Assembly (NCBI RefSeq): GCF_024138715.1
Contig: NZ_CP092074.1
Coordinates: 2,542,001 to 2,606,000, forward strand
Source: Emticicia sp. 21SJ11W-3
Lineage (GTDB): Bacteria > Bacteroidota > Bacteroidia > Cytophagales > Spirosomataceae
Direction of reading: 5' to 3'
Length of the DNA stretch: 64,000 nt
Positions 33,743 through 41,548 of the stretch are shown piece by piece (positions within the stretch are counted from its first letter, which is position 1; the number at the start of each line of letters is the position of its first letter). A model generated the notes under the pieces. That model was not told the origin of the DNA. It did no database searches and saw only the letters and a list, made by a program, of their open reading frames with translations. The translations under genes and the position numbers were made by a program.

Positions 33743-35071
33743 TTAAGCATGAACCAGCTCCTCGTATGTTTCTTCTACTTCAACCAGCATTTCTTCGTTT
33801 ATTGCAACCAGATTAACTTTTTTGGTCTCGTTGATTAGCAATGGGTCATATTTGGCAACTACACGTACATAGTTTTCAGTAAAGCCCTGCATCAAGCCGT
33901 TTTCAATATCTTCTTCAAACAATACCGTAAAAGACTTGCTTAATTGCTGCTCGTAGAAAAAGCGTCTTTTCTTCTCAGAAAGGATATGAAGCATTTTGGA
34001 GCGTTCAGCTCTTTTGCTGGCAGGTACAACGGGTTTAATACTCAAGGCGGTTGTATTGGGGCGCTCTGAGTAAGTAAAAACGTGCAGGTAACTAATATCT
34101 AAATCGTTTAAGAACTGGTAGGTAGTCAGAAACTCCTCGTCAGTTTCGCCCGGGTGGCCTACAATTACATCAACTCCAATACAACAATCAGGCATCAACT
34201 CTTTAATTTTCGTTACCCTGTCGGCATATAATTCTCTTTTGTACCGGCGGCGCATCAACCCTAATACTTTGTTGGAGCCAGACTGCAAAGGAATATGAAA
34301 ATGCGGCACAAAACGTTTTGATTGCGCCACAAACTCAATGATTTCATCAGTAAGCAAATTTGGCTCGATGCTGGAAATCCTGAATCTTTCAATACCTTCT
34401 ACTTCGTCCAGTGCTTTGATCAGTTCCAGAAAAGTTTCTTTTCTTTCATCATGCTGCAGGCCGAAATCACCGATGTTTACACCCGTAAGCACAATTTCTT
34501 TTACACCACTATTGGCAATTTCACAGGCCGCTTTCAATACATTCTGAATAGTATCTGAGCGGCTTTTGCCTCTGGCCAGTGGAATAGTGCAATAAGCGCA
34601 AGGATAATCGCAGCCATCCTGAACTTTCAGAAAAGTACGGGTACGGTCATTTAATGAATAAGAAGTATGGTAATCAATGGCTTCTTCAATATTTGAATTA
34701 TATACTTTTGCGCTTGCCTGTTTAGGCTCTTTTACAAAATCGCCGATGATATCAATAAGCCTGAATTTTTCAGCAGCGCCCAGCACCGCATCTACGCCCT
34801 CAATTTCAGAAATTTCCTTTGGTTTAAGCTGGGCATAGCAACCTATAATAGCTACGTAGCCATCCGGGTTTATTTTATTGGCTTCCTTAACTATCTTTTT
34901 ACACTTCTTGTCTGCGTTTTCGGTAACCGAGCAGGTATTAATTATAAAAATATCAGGTTGTTGGTTAAACTCAACTTTCTGATACCCCCGGTCTTCAAAC
35001 ATCCGCCCGATGGTTGAGGTTTCAGAATAATTAAGTTTACAACCTAACGTATAAAACGCTACTTTCTTCAT
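33743..35071 (-). CDS. mtaB: tRNA (N6-threonylcarbamoyladenosine(37)-C2)-methylthiotransferase MtaB
   Basis: A 442-residue radical-SAM methylthiotransferase. The N-terminal UPF0004 domain holds three cluster cysteines (TLGCKLNY Cys11, NTCSV Cys47, IGCYAQ Cys78); the radical SAM motif is CDYPCAYC (Cys154, 158, 161); a TRAM domain ends the protein. It converts t6A to ms2t6A at position 37 of ANN-decoding tRNAs. The start at 35071 (MKKVAFYTLGCK) is chosen because it matches the usual N-terminus; an upstream ATG would add 25 unrelated residues and overlap the divergent GNAT gene. Confidence 0.94.
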   Translation of the reverse strand: MKKVAFYTLGCKLNYSETSTIGRMFEDRGYQKVEFNQQPDIFIINTCSVTENADKKCKKIVKEANKINPDGYVAIIGCYAQLKPKEISEIEGVDAVLGAAEKFRLIDIIGDFVKEPKQASAKVYNSNIEEAIDYHTSYSLNDRTRTFLKVQDGCDYPCAYCTIPLARGKSRSDTIQNVLKAACEIANSGVKEIVLTGVNIGDFGLQHDERKETFLELIKALDEVEGIERFRISSIEPNLLTDEIIEFVAQSKRFVPHFHIPLQSGSNKVLGLMRRRYKRELYADRVTKIKELMPDCCIGVDVIVGHPGETDEEFLTTYQFLNDLDISYLHVFTYSERPNTTALSIKPVVPASKRAERSKMLHILSEKKRRFFYEQQLSKSFTVLFEEDIENGLMQGFTENYVRVVAKYDPLLINETKKVNLVAINEEMLVEVEETYEELVHA

Positions 35072-35177
35072 ATATTCAAATTTCTGTGCAAATTTAATTA
35101 AAATTAATAGATTTGTCTCTATATCATTGAAAACCAATGGTATCAATACTACCGACCCAAAAAATCAATGCTTTTTT

Positions 35178-35666
35178 ATGCTAAAAAGTTCAAGACTCAA
35201 CTTTCTGAAAATTAACGAATCGTGCGTTGACTTATTTACAGATGCACAGTTTACTTACCCGGTAATGAAATACATAACCGGCCACGCTTTAACCAAAGAG
35301 GAAGCCATTGAAAGATACCTGAAATTTACAGATGAGCCCATTGCCGGTAACTATTTTGTACTGGATGTTGCCAGTGGCCAGACAATCGGTCTAGCCAAGC
35401 TGGCGGTCGAATCGCCGGGTGTGGTTGAAATTGGCTACAGTCTTTTTGAAGATTACTGGGGCAAGGGATTAGCCTCTGAAATGGCGCATGCATTAATGGA
35501 TTATGCCCTGGAAACCCTGAAACCTGAAAAAATAATTGGTTTTGTAGACAGCCGGAACAGGGCATCGGTGAGGATATTGGAAAAAGTGGGATTAACTTTA
35601 GAAAGCGAAGTTAAAGAGCGGCAGGGTGGAAATGTGTGGTTGTTTTCAAAAACCATTGCCTATTAA
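35178..35666 (+). CDS. GNAT family N-acetyltransferase (RimJ/RimL-like)
   Basis: A 162-residue acetyltransferase with the GNAT core: FVLDVASGQTIGLAKL, then VEIGYSLFEDYWGKGLASEM with the acetyl-CoA pyrophosphate-binding Q/G-x-G-x-A variant (YWGKGLASE), and the C-terminal NRASVRILEKVGL typical of the RimJ/RimL group. The substrate is unknown. The ATG at 35178 is preferred to one at 35127, since MLKSSRLNFLKI is the normal opening. It is divergent from mtaB and convergent with glnA. Confidence 0.85.
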   Translation: MLKSSRLNFLKINESCVDLFTDAQFTYPVMKYITGHALTKEEAIERYLKFTDEPIAGNYFVLDVASGQTIGLAKLAVESPGVVEIGYSLFEDYWGKGLASEMAHALMDYALETLKPEKIIGFVDSRNRASVRILEKVGLTLESEVKERQGGNVWLFSKTIAY

Positions 35667-35674
35667 AAAACAAA

Positions 35675-35703
35675 AACCCCATCAAAATATAATGGGGCTT
35701 TGT
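35675..35703. terminator. Bidirectional terminator between GNAT and glnA
   Basis: CCCCAT and ATGGGG arms with AAAA/TTT flanks and a 9-nt AT loop; A-rich on one side and T-rich on the other, serving convergent genes. Confidence 0.75.
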
Positions 35704-35728
35704 AAACAAAATATTATTCGAAAAAGTC

Positions 35729-36745
35729 TTATACTTCTGCAGTCTTAACGGTTTTGATAATACGCGCAGCCACTTTGTATGGATCTGCCGCTGAGTTTGG
35801 ACGACGGTCTTCCAACCAGCCTTTCCAACCTTTCTGAACCGCTGCAATCGGGATACGGATAGACGCACCGCGGTCAGACACACCGTAAGAGAATTTGTCA
35901 ATTGATTGTGTTTCGTGCTTACCAGTTAAACGAAGGTGGTTATCGGCACCGTAAACAGCAATGTGTTCTTTCACAAATGGAGCGAACGCCTGACAAATAA
36001 TATCATAAGTTTCTTTTTTGCCTGCAGTTCTCAAGATAGTATTTGAGAAGTTTGCGTGCATACCAGAACCATTCCAGTCTGTTGCGCCTAGTGGCTTACA
36101 ATGCCAGTTAATAGCAACATTATATTTTTCACCTAATCTTTCTAGAAAATAACGTGCAATCCAGGTTTCGTCACCTGCTTGTTTTGCACCTTTTGCAAAT
36201 ACCTGGAACTCCCATTGTCCGGCAGCTACCTCAGCGTTGATACCTTCAACATTCAAACCAGCTTGCAGACAAATTTCCAAGTGTTCTTCAATGATTTCAC
36301 GACCGAAAGCGTTGTTAGCGCCAACCGAGCAATAATACTGGCCTTGCGGAGCAGGGTAGCCGTTTACAGGGAAGCCTAAGGGTTTGTTGGTTTCCGGATT
36401 CCACAAGAAATACTCTTGCTCAAAACCGAACCAGAAATCGTTATCGTCATCTTCAATAGTAGCACGACCGTTTGACTCATGAGGAGTACCATCGGCGTTC
36501 AATACTTCGCACATTACTAAATAACCAGTTCCCAGACGAGCAGGGTCAGGACAAATGAAAACGGGTTTCAATAAACAGTCAGACGAACCACCAGGAGCTT
36601 GTTCAGTAGAAGAGCCATCGAAAGACCACATATCACAATCTTCCAATTTGCCACTGAAATTCTTTTCTATTTTGGTTTTGCTGCGAAGGCTTTGAGTTGG
36701 TTTGTAACCGTCAAGCCAGATGTACTCTAATTTAGCTACTGACAT
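35729..36745 (-). CDS. Glutamine synthetase, type II (eukaryote-like)
   Basis: A 338-residue glutamine synthetase of the short, eukaryote-like GSII class. It condenses ammonia and glutamate to glutamine with ATP. Family stretches are LEYIWLDGYKPTQSLRSKT, WSFDGSSTEQAPGGSSDC, FGFEQEYFLWNP (metal-binding Glu), GQYYCSVGANNAFGREI, EVAAGQWEFQ, NGSGMHANFS and HETQSIDKFSYGVSDRGASIRIP. A GSIII gene lies 7 kb away. A -7 box TATATTTG is seen at 36794-36801 (minus strand). Confidence 0.95.
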   Translation of the reverse strand: MSVAKLEYIWLDGYKPTQSLRSKTKIEKNFSGKLEDCDMWSFDGSSTEQAPGGSSDCLLKPVFICPDPARLGTGYLVMCEVLNADGTPHESNGRATIEDDDNDFWFGFEQEYFLWNPETNKPLGFPVNGYPAPQGQYYCSVGANNAFGREIIEEHLEICLQAGLNVEGINAEVAAGQWEFQVFAKGAKQAGDETWIARYFLERLGEKYNVAINWHCKPLGATDWNGSGMHANFSNTILRTAGKKETYDIICQAFAPFVKEHIAVYGADNHLRLTGKHETQSIDKFSYGVSDRGASIRIPIAAVQKGWKGWLEDRRPNSAADPYKVAARIIKTVKTAEV

Positions 36746-36793
36746 TGTTGTAATTTTTTAAGATGTATCGGTTATTGATCAAAGAATATGTTA

Positions 36794-36801
36794 CAAATAT
36801 A
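36794..36801 (-). promoter_or_regulatory. -7 box of the GSII gene
   Basis: Read on the minus strand the bases give TATATTTG, a full match to TAnnTTTG, about 50 nt before the start codon. No convincing -33 element at 19-21 nt. Confidence 0.35.
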
Positions 36802-37235
36802 AATGCAAAAAACAATATAAGATTCTTTAAACAGCAATTATTTTAGTGAAAAATTTTATTTTCTTTAAAAAATGCAATTAATTATAGAAATATTAAGATT
36901 GCCTTGGTTTATAATAATTCTTTGAGTGTGATTATGTTGTAAATCTACTAATTTTAATGATACATCAATCATTTTTGAAACCTATTTTTGACGAAATAAC
37001 AAAAAAAATATAAATATTGGCCTCAAATTGCACTAATATTTTTCAAAATTGCATTTTTATCGGATTTCATTTTTCTAAGAAACACTAGTGAAGATACTTT
37101 GGCTGCAATAAGTATAAATACTCACAGGTGAAACGCAACTTTATAAGGTTTTGGCGGTAAAAAATAGAATACTTTGAGAGGTATGCACAAACAGAAAATA
37201 ATTATTTAGACCAGTTCCAAATAGTTTTAATTTTA

Positions 37236-37267
37236 TTTGGATTTATTCTAAACAGCACCTAATTTTG
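37236..37267 (+). promoter_or_regulatory. Promoter of the 121-residue hypothetical gene
   Basis: TTTG (37236-37239), 20-nt spacer, TAATTTTG (37260-37267): a full match to the Bacteroidota vegetative promoter, giving a leader of ~33 nt. Confidence 0.6.
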
Positions 37268-37306
37268 TAGTGTAATATTTTTACAGTCAATCAGAGTTTT
37301 GAAGAA

Positions 37307-37672
37307 ATGGAAAAACTGAACGTGCCGGAAAGAATGAAAGCGGAGCTGCATAAAACAAATAAAGGGATTGTTTGGCAATGTGACCTGACTAACAGGATTT
37401 TTGTTGAGTTTGGAGGAATGACCACAGCATTTAAAATTCATAATTTTATAAATTTTAAACGGCTGGTTGACGGTATTAATATTATAGATAAACTATACGA
37501 TTTATCTGACGAGGCCGACTTCGACATTATCGAGGCACCTAATACTAATCATACATTTACCCTACATCTTTGTGACCTTATCCACCTGAGAGAGTTATTG
37601 TCTGGTGCCAAGTTTGCCTTATATGTTAATTCATTTCTGATTGAATTGCTGGGTGATTATGAAGTTGTTTAA
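37307..37672 (+). CDS. Conserved small protein of unknown function
   Basis: A 121-residue soluble protein, no signal peptide. It opens MEKLNVPERMKAELHKTNKG, then IVWQCDLTNRIFVEFGGMTTAF, FINFKRLVDGINIIDK and a C-terminal hydrophobic helix (FALYVNSFLIELLGDYEVV). I do not recognise a named family; it has the look of a conserved Bacteroidota-specific protein. Its own promoter is clear, so it is probably a real expressed gene. Ferritin follows 116 nt later with a promoter of its own. Confidence 0.7.
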   Translation: MEKLNVPERMKAELHKTNKGIVWQCDLTNRIFVEFGGMTTAFKIHNFINFKRLVDGINIIDKLYDLSDEADFDIIEAPNTNHTFTLHLCDLIHLRELLSGAKFALYVNSFLIELLGDYEVV

Positions 37673-37683
37673 TCTTCTCTATA

Positions 37684-37700
37684 TTTAGATTATATCTAAA
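37684..37700. repeat. AT-only palindrome between small gene and ferritin
   Basis: TTTAGAT and ATCTAAA arms with a TAT centre, followed by TTTTA. It may be a weak terminator of the small gene or an operator for ferritin; the sequence does not decide. Confidence 0.4.
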
Positions 37701-37736
37701 TTTTACCTTTTCGGGCTTTCATTTGAACAAATACGG

Positions 37737-37766
37737 TTTTCTGATTGTAATATTGTCATACTTTTG
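37737..37766 (+). promoter_or_regulatory. Candidate promoter of ferritin
   Basis: TACTTTTG at 37759-37766 is a full -7 match. At -33 there is TTTT (37737-37740), 18 nt away. Predicted leader ~17 nt. Confidence 0.45.
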
Positions 37767-37788
37767 AACAAACAATATTATTTATACT

Positions 37789-38313
37789 ATGAAAGACCTG
37801 GTTAGACTTCGTACGTCTCTTAAAGAAGAAATTGAAACCGCATTAAATGCGCAGATAAAAATGGAAGCTGAGGCTTCTGCCAAATATTTGTCGATGGGCT
37901 CATGGTGTGAGCGCAATGGCTACTTAAAAAGCGCCGAATACCTGTATCGTCAGTCGAACGAAGAGCGCGAGCACATGCTGAAAATTTTCCATTACGTAGC
38001 ATCTGTAGGCGGAACAGCCATCAGCCCTGCCGTTGAAACGCCACAATTAGAGTGGGGGACTTTCCAGAGTGTGTTTGAAGCTGCCTTACAAAGCGAGATT
38101 AACGTAACGCATACGATCAATAAACTGGTTACCAAATGCCGTAATGCCGAAGATTACGCCACTGAGAATTTCTTACAATGGTTTGTAAAAGAACAAATTG
38201 AAGAAGAAGCCAACGCCCGCCGTGCCCTTGAACTGTTTGATGTGATTGGTACTGACGGCACCGGATTGTTTGTAGTTGATAAAGAAATAGGAAAAATAGG
38301 AACAGAAGAATAA
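37789..38313 (+). CDS. Non-haem ferritin
   Basis: A 174-residue ferritin. It forms a 24-mer shell that oxidises and stores iron. The ferroxidase residues can be followed: Glu26 in IKMEAEAS, the EExxH set at Glu59 and His62 (NEEREHM), Glu103 (LQSEIN), and WFVKEQIEEEA near residues 131-141 for site B. It lacks a haem-binding Met of the bacterioferritin kind. It has its own promoter and terminator. Confidence 0.94.
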   Translation: MKDLVRLRTSLKEEIETALNAQIKMEAEASAKYLSMGSWCERNGYLKSAEYLYRQSNEEREHMLKIFHYVASVGGTAISPAVETPQLEWGTFQSVFEAALQSEINVTHTINKLVTKCRNAEDYATENFLQWFVKEQIEEEANARRALELFDVIGTDGTGLFVVDKEIGKIGTEE

Positions 38314-38334
38314 AATTTTGTTTTCTGTAAGACG

Positions 38335-38362
38335 AAGCACAGGTATTGCCTGTGCTTTTTTT
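38335..38362 (+). terminator. Terminator after ferritin
   Basis: AAGCACAGG and CCTGTGCTT form a 9-bp stem with a 5-nt loop, followed by a T run. Confidence 0.9.
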
Positions 38363-38468
38363 AGTTTTTATGCGTACAGCAATAAAATTTTTTATCTGAA
38401 AATTTAAATTATTATAGCGTTTGTATCTAATATTATAATTAATAATAGACATATTATCTTAGTTTTGT

Positions 38469-38498
38469 TTTGAAAACAGATGTTTTATTTTACTTTTG
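38469..38498 (+). promoter_or_regulatory. Promoter of the cobalamin riboswitch-metE transcript
   Basis: TTTG (38469-38472), 18 nt, TACTTTTG (38491-38498). The start of transcription would fall near 38504, just before the closing stem of the riboswitch at 38526, as expected for a riboswitch-led transcript. Confidence 0.62.
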
Positions 38499-38525
38499 CA
38501 GTGTCTTCGCAATACCTTTCAATCG

Positions 38526-38657
38526 GGTTAACGGTTTTTATTGAGGCTTGCTTTAATAAAACCAAGAAGGAATCGTGTGCGAATCACGAACAGACGTGCT
38601 ACTGTAATTAAATGTTCTTTAGAGAATAGTTTAAAAGTCAGATACTTGCCGTTAACC
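38526..38657 (+). promoter_or_regulatory. Cobalamin (B12) riboswitch upstream of metE
   Basis: GGTTAACGG (38526-38534) pairs perfectly with CCGTTAACC (38649-38657) to close the aptamer. Inside are the conserved B12 elements: GGAATCGTGTGCGAATCACGA with its internal GTG/CAC stem, GCTACTGTAA (the ACTGT core), and the B12-box AAGTCAGATACTTGCC. Aptamer size is normal. Binding of adenosyl- or methylcobalamin is expected to shut off metE, the B12-independent methionine synthase, when B12 is available. This implies the cell can obtain B12 and has a B12-dependent MetH elsewhere. Confidence 0.93.
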
Positions 38658-38727
38658 TAAATGGCTATGCCTTCACGATTAAGGTTTTAGTCAAGCATTG
38701 TTTTTATAGAATCAAAAAAAGGATGTT

Positions 38728-38770
38728 CCGGCCATTAATAATTGGTTGGGCTGGCATTGCTTTGTTTTTT
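38728..38770 (+). terminator. Possible expression-platform hairpin of the B12 riboswitch
   Basis: CCGGCC (38728-38733) can pair with GGCTGG (38749-38754), one G-T pair, and a T-rich run follows at 38761-38770. A second small stem CCCG/CGGG lies at ~38780-38796. Together they could terminate transcription before metE or hide its start region. The choice between these is inference. Confidence 0.4.
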
Positions 38771-38841
38771 CTGTAAAATCCCGGCCTTGAAACGGGAATT
38801 GGTGGGTTCGGGGTAATGATAACCTTTAACAAATCAATCAA

Positions 38842-41157
38842 ATGTTTACACACAATCTGGGTTACCCGCGCATCGGTAACAAACGCGAATTAAAAAAAGC
38901 CTGCGAGGCATTCTGGGCAGGTAAAATCACAAAAGAAGAATTGTTGGACACCGGACGACAAATCAGGCTTAAAAACTGGCTGATTCAAACTGAAGCAGGT
39001 ATTGAGCTTGTACCGTCTAACGATTTTTCATTGTACGACCAGGTGCTGGATATGTCGCTCATGTTGGGGGCCATACCTACGCGATACCATTCTTTGCAGG
39101 CGCATGAACTGGAGCTCTATTTTGCTATGGCAAGGGGTGTACAAAAAGACGGTATGGATATTAGCGCTATGGAAATGACCAAGTGGTTTGACACTAACTA
39201 CCATTACATTGTGCCAGAATTTGTAAAAAATCAGCAGTTCAGCAATTTCTCGAAGAAAGCCATAGAAGAGTTTGAAGAAGCCAGAGAGCAGGGATTTTTA
39301 ACAAAGCCGGTATTGATTGGGCCGGTGTCTTATTTGTTACTAGGTAAAGAAAAGCAAGCGGGTTTTAATAAAATAGACCTGCTGGAAACACTTTTGCCGG
39401 TTTATCTTGAAATATTAAAGGAACTATCTTCTAATGGTGCAGAATGGATGCAAATAGATGAACCTTATCTGGTAATGGACCTGAGCGAAGAAGAAAAGAG
39501 AGCTTTTGCAAAGGCATATCAGGTAATCAGGAAGGCCATGCCTGAACAAAAATTATTACTTGCCACTTATTTTGAAGACCTGGGGAATAATTTGATGCTG
39601 ACGCTTTCTTTACCTGTTGATGCCCTGCATATTGATTTGGCCAGAGCGCCACAGCAGCTAGAAGCCATTTTAAGCAATGAAGGATTCAGGGCCTCAGAAA
39701 AAATTCTTTCATTAGGAATAGTGGATGGCCGGAATATCTGGAAAAACAATTTTACTGCTTCCTTAGCGCTTATAAAAACGGCTTTGCAAACACTTGGTGC
39801 AAACAGAGTGGCTGTAGCCCCTTCATGCTCATTATTGCATGTGCCTTGCGACCTTGCATTTGAAAAAGATGAGGAGTCGCTCCCGGCTGAAATCAAAAAC
39901 TGGCTTGCCTTTGCGACACAAAAGCTCTGGGAGGTGGGTACCCTAGCCAAACTGGCTGGGCCAGAAACAACCCATACGTATTTGGACACACTGACAGAAA
40001 ACCAGCAGGCAATCAGACAACGCAGGGAGTCTGCAAAAATTCACAAAACATTCGTAAAAGAACGATTAGGAAAATTGAATGCGCATGATTTTAACCGTAA
40101 AAGCAATTTTGAGAGCAGACAAAAGCTGCAATGGAAGGCTCTGAACCTGCCGGTTTTCCCTACAACCACCATTGGGTCATTCCCACAGACCTTAGAAATA
40201 CGAAAATTACGTGTAAGCCTGAAAAAAGGAGAAATATCGCCCGAAACCTACGAAAAACTTATTGAAGAAGAGATTGGAAAAGCAATCAGCTGGCAGGAAG
40301 ACCTGGGCATTGATGTGCTGGTACATGGAGAGTTTGAAAGAAACGACATGGTTGAATATTTCGGCGAGCAACTGTCGGGCTACGTATTTACACAAAACGG
40401 ATGGGTACAAAGCTATGGTAGCCGCTGTGTAAAACCACCCGTCATCTACGGCGACATAGAACGCCCACAAGCCATGACAGTCCGCTGGTCGGCCTTTGCG
40501 CAGTCAAAAACCAGGCGTTTAATGAAAGGCATGCTTACAGGGCCGGTTACCATATTGCAATGGTCATTTGTGAGAGACGACCAACCCCGCTCGCAAACGG
40601 CATTCCAGATTGCACTGGCCATCAGAGATGAGGTAGTTGACTTAGAAAAAGCAGGCATTAAGGTGATACAGATAGATGAGCCGGCTATCAGAGAAGGTTT
40701 GCCACTCAGAAAATCGAAATGGGAAGAGTACCTGAAATGGGCCGTGAATGCTTTCAGGTTGAGCGCAGCCGGGGTGAAAGACGAAACGCAGATTCATACG
40801 CACATGTGTTATTCTGAGTTTAACGACATCATTTCATCTATTGCAGCTATGGATGCAGATGTGATAACCATTGAGACGTCGCGCTCTCAGATGGAATTAC
40901 TAAAGGCCTTTGCAGACTTTAAATATCCGAACGAAATAGGGCCGGGGGTTTATGACATACATTCTCCGAGGATTCCGACTGTTGAAGAAATGGTTTCCTT
41001 GCTCGATAAGGCCCTGGAAGTAATACCTGCCCGCAACTTATGGGTAAACCCCGACTGCGGCCTTAAAACCAGAGGCTGGCAAGAAACCGAAGAAGCCCTT
41101 AAAAACATGATAGAGGCTGCCAAACGTATGCGTAGGGTGGTGCAGATTAATTCGTAA
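38842..41157 (+). CDS. metE: Cobalamin-independent methionine synthase MetE
   Basis: A 771-residue enzyme that transfers a methyl group from 5-methyltetrahydropteroyl-polyglutamate to homocysteine. It has the two-barrel structure: an N-terminal half opening HNLGYPRIGNKRELKKA and a catalytic half opening FPTTTIGSFPQTLEIRKLR. Zinc ligands are in IHTHMCYSEF (His, Cys) and NPDCGLKTRGW (Cys). IQIDEPAIREG is the conserved active-site strand. It is a single gene under a cobalamin riboswitch. Confidence 0.97.
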   Translation: MFTHNLGYPRIGNKRELKKACEAFWAGKITKEELLDTGRQIRLKNWLIQTEAGIELVPSNDFSLYDQVLDMSLMLGAIPTRYHSLQAHELELYFAMARGVQKDGMDISAMEMTKWFDTNYHYIVPEFVKNQQFSNFSKKAIEEFEEAREQGFLTKPVLIGPVSYLLLGKEKQAGFNKIDLLETLLPVYLEILKELSSNGAEWMQIDEPYLVMDLSEEEKRAFAKAYQVIRKAMPEQKLLLATYFEDLGNNLMLTLSLPVDALHIDLARAPQQLEAILSNEGFRASEKILSLGIVDGRNIWKNNFTASLALIKTALQTLGANRVAVAPSCSLLHVPCDLAFEKDEESLPAEIKNWLAFATQKLWEVGTLAKLAGPETTHTYLDTLTENQQAIRQRRESAKIHKTFVKERLGKLNAHDFNRKSNFESRQKLQWKALNLPVFPTTTIGSFPQTLEIRKLRVSLKKGEISPETYEKLIEEEIGKAISWQEDLGIDVLVHGEFERNDMVEYFGEQLSGYVFTQNGWVQSYGSRCVKPPVIYGDIERPQAMTVRWSAFAQSKTRRLMKGMLTGPVTILQWSFVRDDQPRSQTAFQIALAIRDEVVDLEKAGIKVIQIDEPAIREGLPLRKSKWEEYLKWAVNAFRLSAAGVKDETQIHTHMCYSEFNDIISSIAAMDADVITIETSRSQMELLKAFADFKYPNEIGPGVYDIHSPRIPTVEEMVSLLDKALEVIPARNLWVNPDCGLKTRGWQETEEALKNMIEAAKRMRRVVQINS

Positions 41158-41164
41158 GGCTCCA

Positions 41165-41189
41165 TCCCGACCTTCCCCAACTGTCGGGA
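41165..41189. repeat. Hairpin after metE
   Basis: TCCCGAC and GTCGGGA arms with a pyrimidine-rich loop, 8-32 nt after the metE stop. Could be part of the terminator though no T run follows. Confidence 0.5.
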
Positions 41190-41205
41190 AGTAGTAAAAC
41201 AAAAA

Positions 41206-41261
41206 TCTCTCCGCACGGCGTTCGCTCCCTTATGTGGGGTCATACTGCCGATGCGGAGAGA
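41206..41261. repeat. Palindromic element between metE and the ferredoxin gene
   Basis: Perfect arms TCTCTCCGCA (41206-41215) and TGCGGAGAGA (41252-41261) with partly paired CGGCG/CTGCCG inside, between convergent genes. Preceded by AAAA and, on the minus strand, followed by TTTTTG, so it can also be a terminator for the leftward pair. Confidence 0.6.
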
Positions 41262-41279
41262 AATGAAGCCTATCGGGTT

Positions 41280-41546
41280 TTATTCACCCAATATATATTT
41301 ACCAAAAAATTTCTCTGCTTTCTTCTCTGTTACTTCTCCATGCCAGGCGTTTTCCGGCTGAAAACTAACCACAGGCGCGTAATCGCAATTATCAGAGCAG
41401 TCCATCTTTACAAGCAATACTTCTGCTTTCAGATGGTTTTCTTTGATTTTCTCTTTAAAAACCTTCCTTATTTCTTTGCTGTATTTACCGCATTTACTAC
41501 CGTCGCACACAAATATGGTGTGCTCAGGAATTTCTATCTTGCTCAT
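41280..41546 (-). CDS. Thioredoxin-like [2Fe-2S] ferredoxin domain protein
   Basis: An 88-residue protein with the four cysteines of the thioredoxin-like [2Fe-2S] ferredoxins: FVCDGSKCGKYSKE near the start and MDCSDNCDYAPVV in the second half. It probably carries electrons or acts as a small redox adaptor. It begins 2 nt after the stop of the LtaS-like gene and so is surely in the same transcript, an odd pairing. Confidence 0.85.
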   Translation of the reverse strand: MSKIEIPEHTIFVCDGSKCGKYSKEIRKVFKEKIKENHLKAEVLLVKMDCSDNCDYAPVVSFQPENAWHGEVTEKKAEKFFGKYILGE

Positions 41547-41548
41547 GG

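Larger units (their letters stand above)
36746..37306. other. Long AT-rich intergenic region between GSII and a small gene
   Basis: This 561-bp gap is unusually long for the window. It carries the divergent promoters (GSII at 36794, the small gene at 37236-37267). In between I see no open frame, tRNA or strong hairpin. It is a reasonable place to look for a small RNA or for nitrogen-regulator sites. Confidence 0.5.
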
